The notes beneath the pieces were generated by a model that saw only the letters and a program-made list of their open reading frames with translations, was not told the DNA's origin and made no database searches. From NCBI RefSeq assembly GCF_016461705.1, contig NZ_JAEMHW010000002.1:372001-436000 (forward strand): a DNA stretch of 64,000 nucleotides. Reading direction: 5' to 3'. This document shows positions 62,249 through 64,000 of this stretch, piece by piece. The stretch is from Streptococcus vicugnae. GTDB lineage: Bacteria > Bacillota > Bacilli > Lactobacillales > Streptococcaceae. How positions within the stretch are numbered: position 1 is the stretch's first letter; each line of letters starts with the position of its first letter. The position numbers were made by a program, and so were the translations under genes.

Positions 62249-64000
62249 TTATCCCTCAACTTTTTCGCTGAGTTCTTCCCATTCTAACATGAGGGTTTCT
62301 TGTTGTTCAGTTAATTCATCAAGTTCTTTTTGAAGATCAACAAGTTCTGTTGCGTCATTTGTAGCCAACATGGCTTGATTGATTTCTTCTTCACGCGCCT
62401 CAATCTCTTCTAATTGATTTTCGATTTCAGCAATGCGACGTGTGAGTTTGCGAAGTTCTTTTTGATTGGCTTTTTGCGCTTGATAATCATTAGCTGGCGC
62501 TTTTTCAACGACTACAGTTGTTTTTTCTTGCGCTTCTTCTTCCTTCATGCGAGCCAATTCTTCCAGCTCTGCTTTTTTCTCAAGGTAATAATCATAATCG
62601 CCAAGATAAAGGGTTGAGCCTTCTTCAGAGATTTCAAGCACTTTCGTTGCCACACGGTTAATGAAATAACGGTCGTGACTGACAAATAAAAGTGTCCCGT
62701 CAAAATCAATCAAAGCATCTTCCAAAACTTCCTTACTGTCGATATCCAAGTGGTTGGTTGGTTCATCAAGGATAAGGAAGTTATTATTTTGCATTGATAA
62801 TTTGGCAAGTAAAAGACGAGCGCGCTCACCACCAGAAAGCATGCTAACAGATTTCTTAACATCGTCACCAGAGAAGAGAAAAGCTCCCAGGCGATTGCGG
62901 ATTTCCACTTCTGGTGTCGTTGAAAAATCATTCCATAGCTCATCAAGGACAGTATTGGTACGTGTTAAATTGGATTGTGTTTGGTCATAGTAACCCACTT
63001 CAACGTTAGCGCCATAAGTCGATGAGCCTTTAATAAATGGAATTTGACCCACGATTGATTTAATCAAAGTAGATTTTCCGATACCATTTGGTCCAACAAT
63101 GGCAATGGCATCAAATTTCTTGACATCAATGTTGATTGGTTCTGACAAGATTTGGTCATCATAGCCAATCGCTGCATCTGCTACTGTCAATACAACATTT
63201 CCTGACACTTTATCAGCGTGGAAAGTCATATTAGCTGATTTTTGACCAGCTGTTGGTTTATCCAAACGCTCCATTTTTTCCAATTGCTTACGGCGAGCTT
63301 GGGCACGTTTTGTCGTTGAAGCACGAACAATGTTACGTTGAACGAAGTCTTCTAACTTAGCAATTTCTTTCGCTTGTTTTTCATAATTTTTGGCTTCGAG
63401 CGCTAATTTTTCAGCCTTCAAATCCATAAATTTAGAATAGTTACCAACGTATCGGTCAAGCGAATGTTTTGTCAAATCAAGCGTCACTGTTGCAACTTTA
63501 TCAAGGAAGTAACGGTCGTGACTGACAATAATCAAAGCGCCTTGATAGTTGACCAAGTAATTTTCAAGCCAAGCAATGGTTTCAATGTCCAAGTGGTTGG
63601 TTGGTTCGTCAAGTACAAGAAGTTCAGGCTTTTCAAGCAACATTTTAGCAAGAGCCAAGCGCGTATTTTGCCCACCAGACAACTCAGAAATCTTCATTTG
63701 CCACATCGATTCATCAAATTTGAACCCATTCAAAATGGCTTTGATTTCTGCCTCGTAAGTGAATCCACCTTTAACACGAAATTCTTCTGATAAACGGTCG
63801 TAATCCGACATCAATTTATCAAAAGCATCACCTGTTAGCTCTGCCATTTGCATTTCCATCTTACGAAGACGAGATTCCATGCTACGCACATCATCAAAGA
63901 CATGCAACATTTCATCAAAAATGGTATTTTCTGACTCAAAACGGCTATCTTGCGCCAAATATGACAAACTTAAGTCACGTTTTGTATTGATTTCACCTGA
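62249..64000 (-). CDS. ABC-F ATPase, N-terminus beyond the window
   Basis: 584 residues are visible; the frame is open to the right edge. There are two ATPase domains. The first lacks its Walker A only because it is cut off, and shows LSGGQNTRLALAKML with LLVLDEPTNHLDIET. The second has GPNGIGKST, LSGGERARLLLAKL and FLILDEPTNHLDIDS. An ABC-F linker rich in Lys, Arg and Ala lies between them (about residues 200-250 of the visible part), and a C-terminal coiled coil (about 490-580) is present. No membrane helices. ABC-F proteins act on the ribosome (YdiF/Uup-type or antibiotic protection); which group cannot be settled without the full sequence. Confidence 0.93.
   Translation of the reverse strand, partial: SGEINTKRDLSLSYLAQDSRFESENTIFDEMLHVFDDVRSMESRLRKMEMQMAELTGDAFDKLMSDYDRLSEEFRVKGGFTYEAEIKAILNGFKFDESMWQMKISELSGGQNTRLALAKMLLEKPELLVLDEPTNHLDIETIAWLENYLVNYQGALIIVSHDRYFLDKVATVTLDLTKHSLDRYVGNYSKFMDLKAEKLALEAKNYEKQAKEIAKLEDFVQRNIVRASTTKRAQARRKQLEKMERLDKPTAGQKSANMTFHADKVSGNVVLTVADAAIGYDDQILSEPINIDVKKFDAIAIVGPNGIGKSTLIKSIVGQIPFIKGSSTYGANVEVGYYDQTQSNLTRTNTVLDELWNDFSTTPEVEIRNRLGAFLFSGDDVKKSVSMLSGGERARLLLAKLSMQNNNFLILDEPTNHLDIDSKEVLEDALIDFDGTLLFVSHDRYFINRVATKVLEISEEGSTLYLGDYDYYLEKKAELEELARMKEEEAQEKTTVVVEKAPANDYQAQKANQKELRKLTRRIAEIENQLEEIEAREEEINQAMLATNDATELVDLQKELDELTEQQETLMLEWEELSEKVEG

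Noticed and set aside
1-64000. CRISPR arrays, tRNA or rRNA genes
   Set aside because: No regularly spaced repeats or cloverleaf-like or rRNA sequences were seen on reading the window.

Overview
The window looks like a chromosomal segment of a low-GC streptococcus, most plausibly of the Streptococcus bovis/equinus complex (S. gallolyticus, S. infantarius or relatives). This is inferred from the streptococcal cpsY / cpsABCDE capsule module, the neighbouring rpiA-deoB-punA-deoD nucleoside operon, class C sortases, an IS1167-like insertion sequence remnant, and the codon and promoter style. The species is not proven by the sequence. No rRNA, tRNA or CRISPR array was seen.

Layout. (1) 1-3.3 kb: a surface-protein gene runs off the left edge on the minus strand, divergent from three overlapping class C sortase genes. 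This is a pilus-type or surface-protein assembly region. (2) 3.3-4.5 kb: a decayed ISL3-family transposase with one recognisable end. (3) 4.5-5.7 kb: an acidic protein of unknown function that appears split by a single-base frameshift. (4) 6.1-20.6 kb: a complete Wzx/Wzy-type capsule operon read right to left. It contains regulatory genes cpsA-B-C-D, the initiating transferase cpsE, flippase, UDP-galactopyranose mutase, a rhamnosyltransferase-like enzyme, a fused glycerol-3-phosphate dehydrogenase/glycerol-3-phosphate cytidylyltransferase, a LicD-type phosphotransferase, a Stealth-type phosphotransferase, the polymerase and a galactofuranosyltransferase-like enzyme. The gene set predicts a polymer with galactofuranose and phosphodiester (probably glycerol-phosphate) decorations. 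The LysR gene cpsY diverges from it.

(5) 21.8-27.9 kb: a lone RelB/DinJ-type antitoxin, then a purine nucleoside/pentose phosphate operon (rpiA, deoB, punA, a ClC channel, deoD) ending in a translationally coupled protein with a HEPN-type Rx4H motif. (6) 28-45.5 kb: mostly housekeeping and metabolism: mnmE, a uracil-DNA glycosylase-like protein, pepV, nitroreductase, a large membrane protein, an ACT protein, uvrC, an aldehyde dehydrogenase with a perfect cre box, a YeiH/LysR pair, a Crp/Fnr regulator, a HAD phosphatase, a small potassium-type channel, a MacB/HrtBA-type ABC pair, a cysteine-cluster protein and an uncharacterised protein.

(7) 45.6-50.7 kb: a redox and electrophile-response neighbourhood: cupin, carboxymuconolactone decarboxylase-like protein, AdhR-like MerR with an aldo/keto reductase, an SDR / NTF2-like / NAD-binding trio and a LysR regulator. 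(8) 50.7-64 kb: a GHSKGG lipase-like protein, a large P-type cation ATPase, an ArsR-controlled MFS exporter with a chorismate-lyase-like protein, a DUF2798 membrane protein with an unusual leader, a MarR-controlled heterodimeric ABC multidrug exporter (SatRAB/BmrCD-like), and an ABC-F ATPase running off the right edge.

The points most worth following are the GpsA-TagD fusion in the capsule operon, the HEPN protein coupled to deoD, and the ArsR/MFS/chorismate-lyase-like module with a predicted leaderless arsR transcript.
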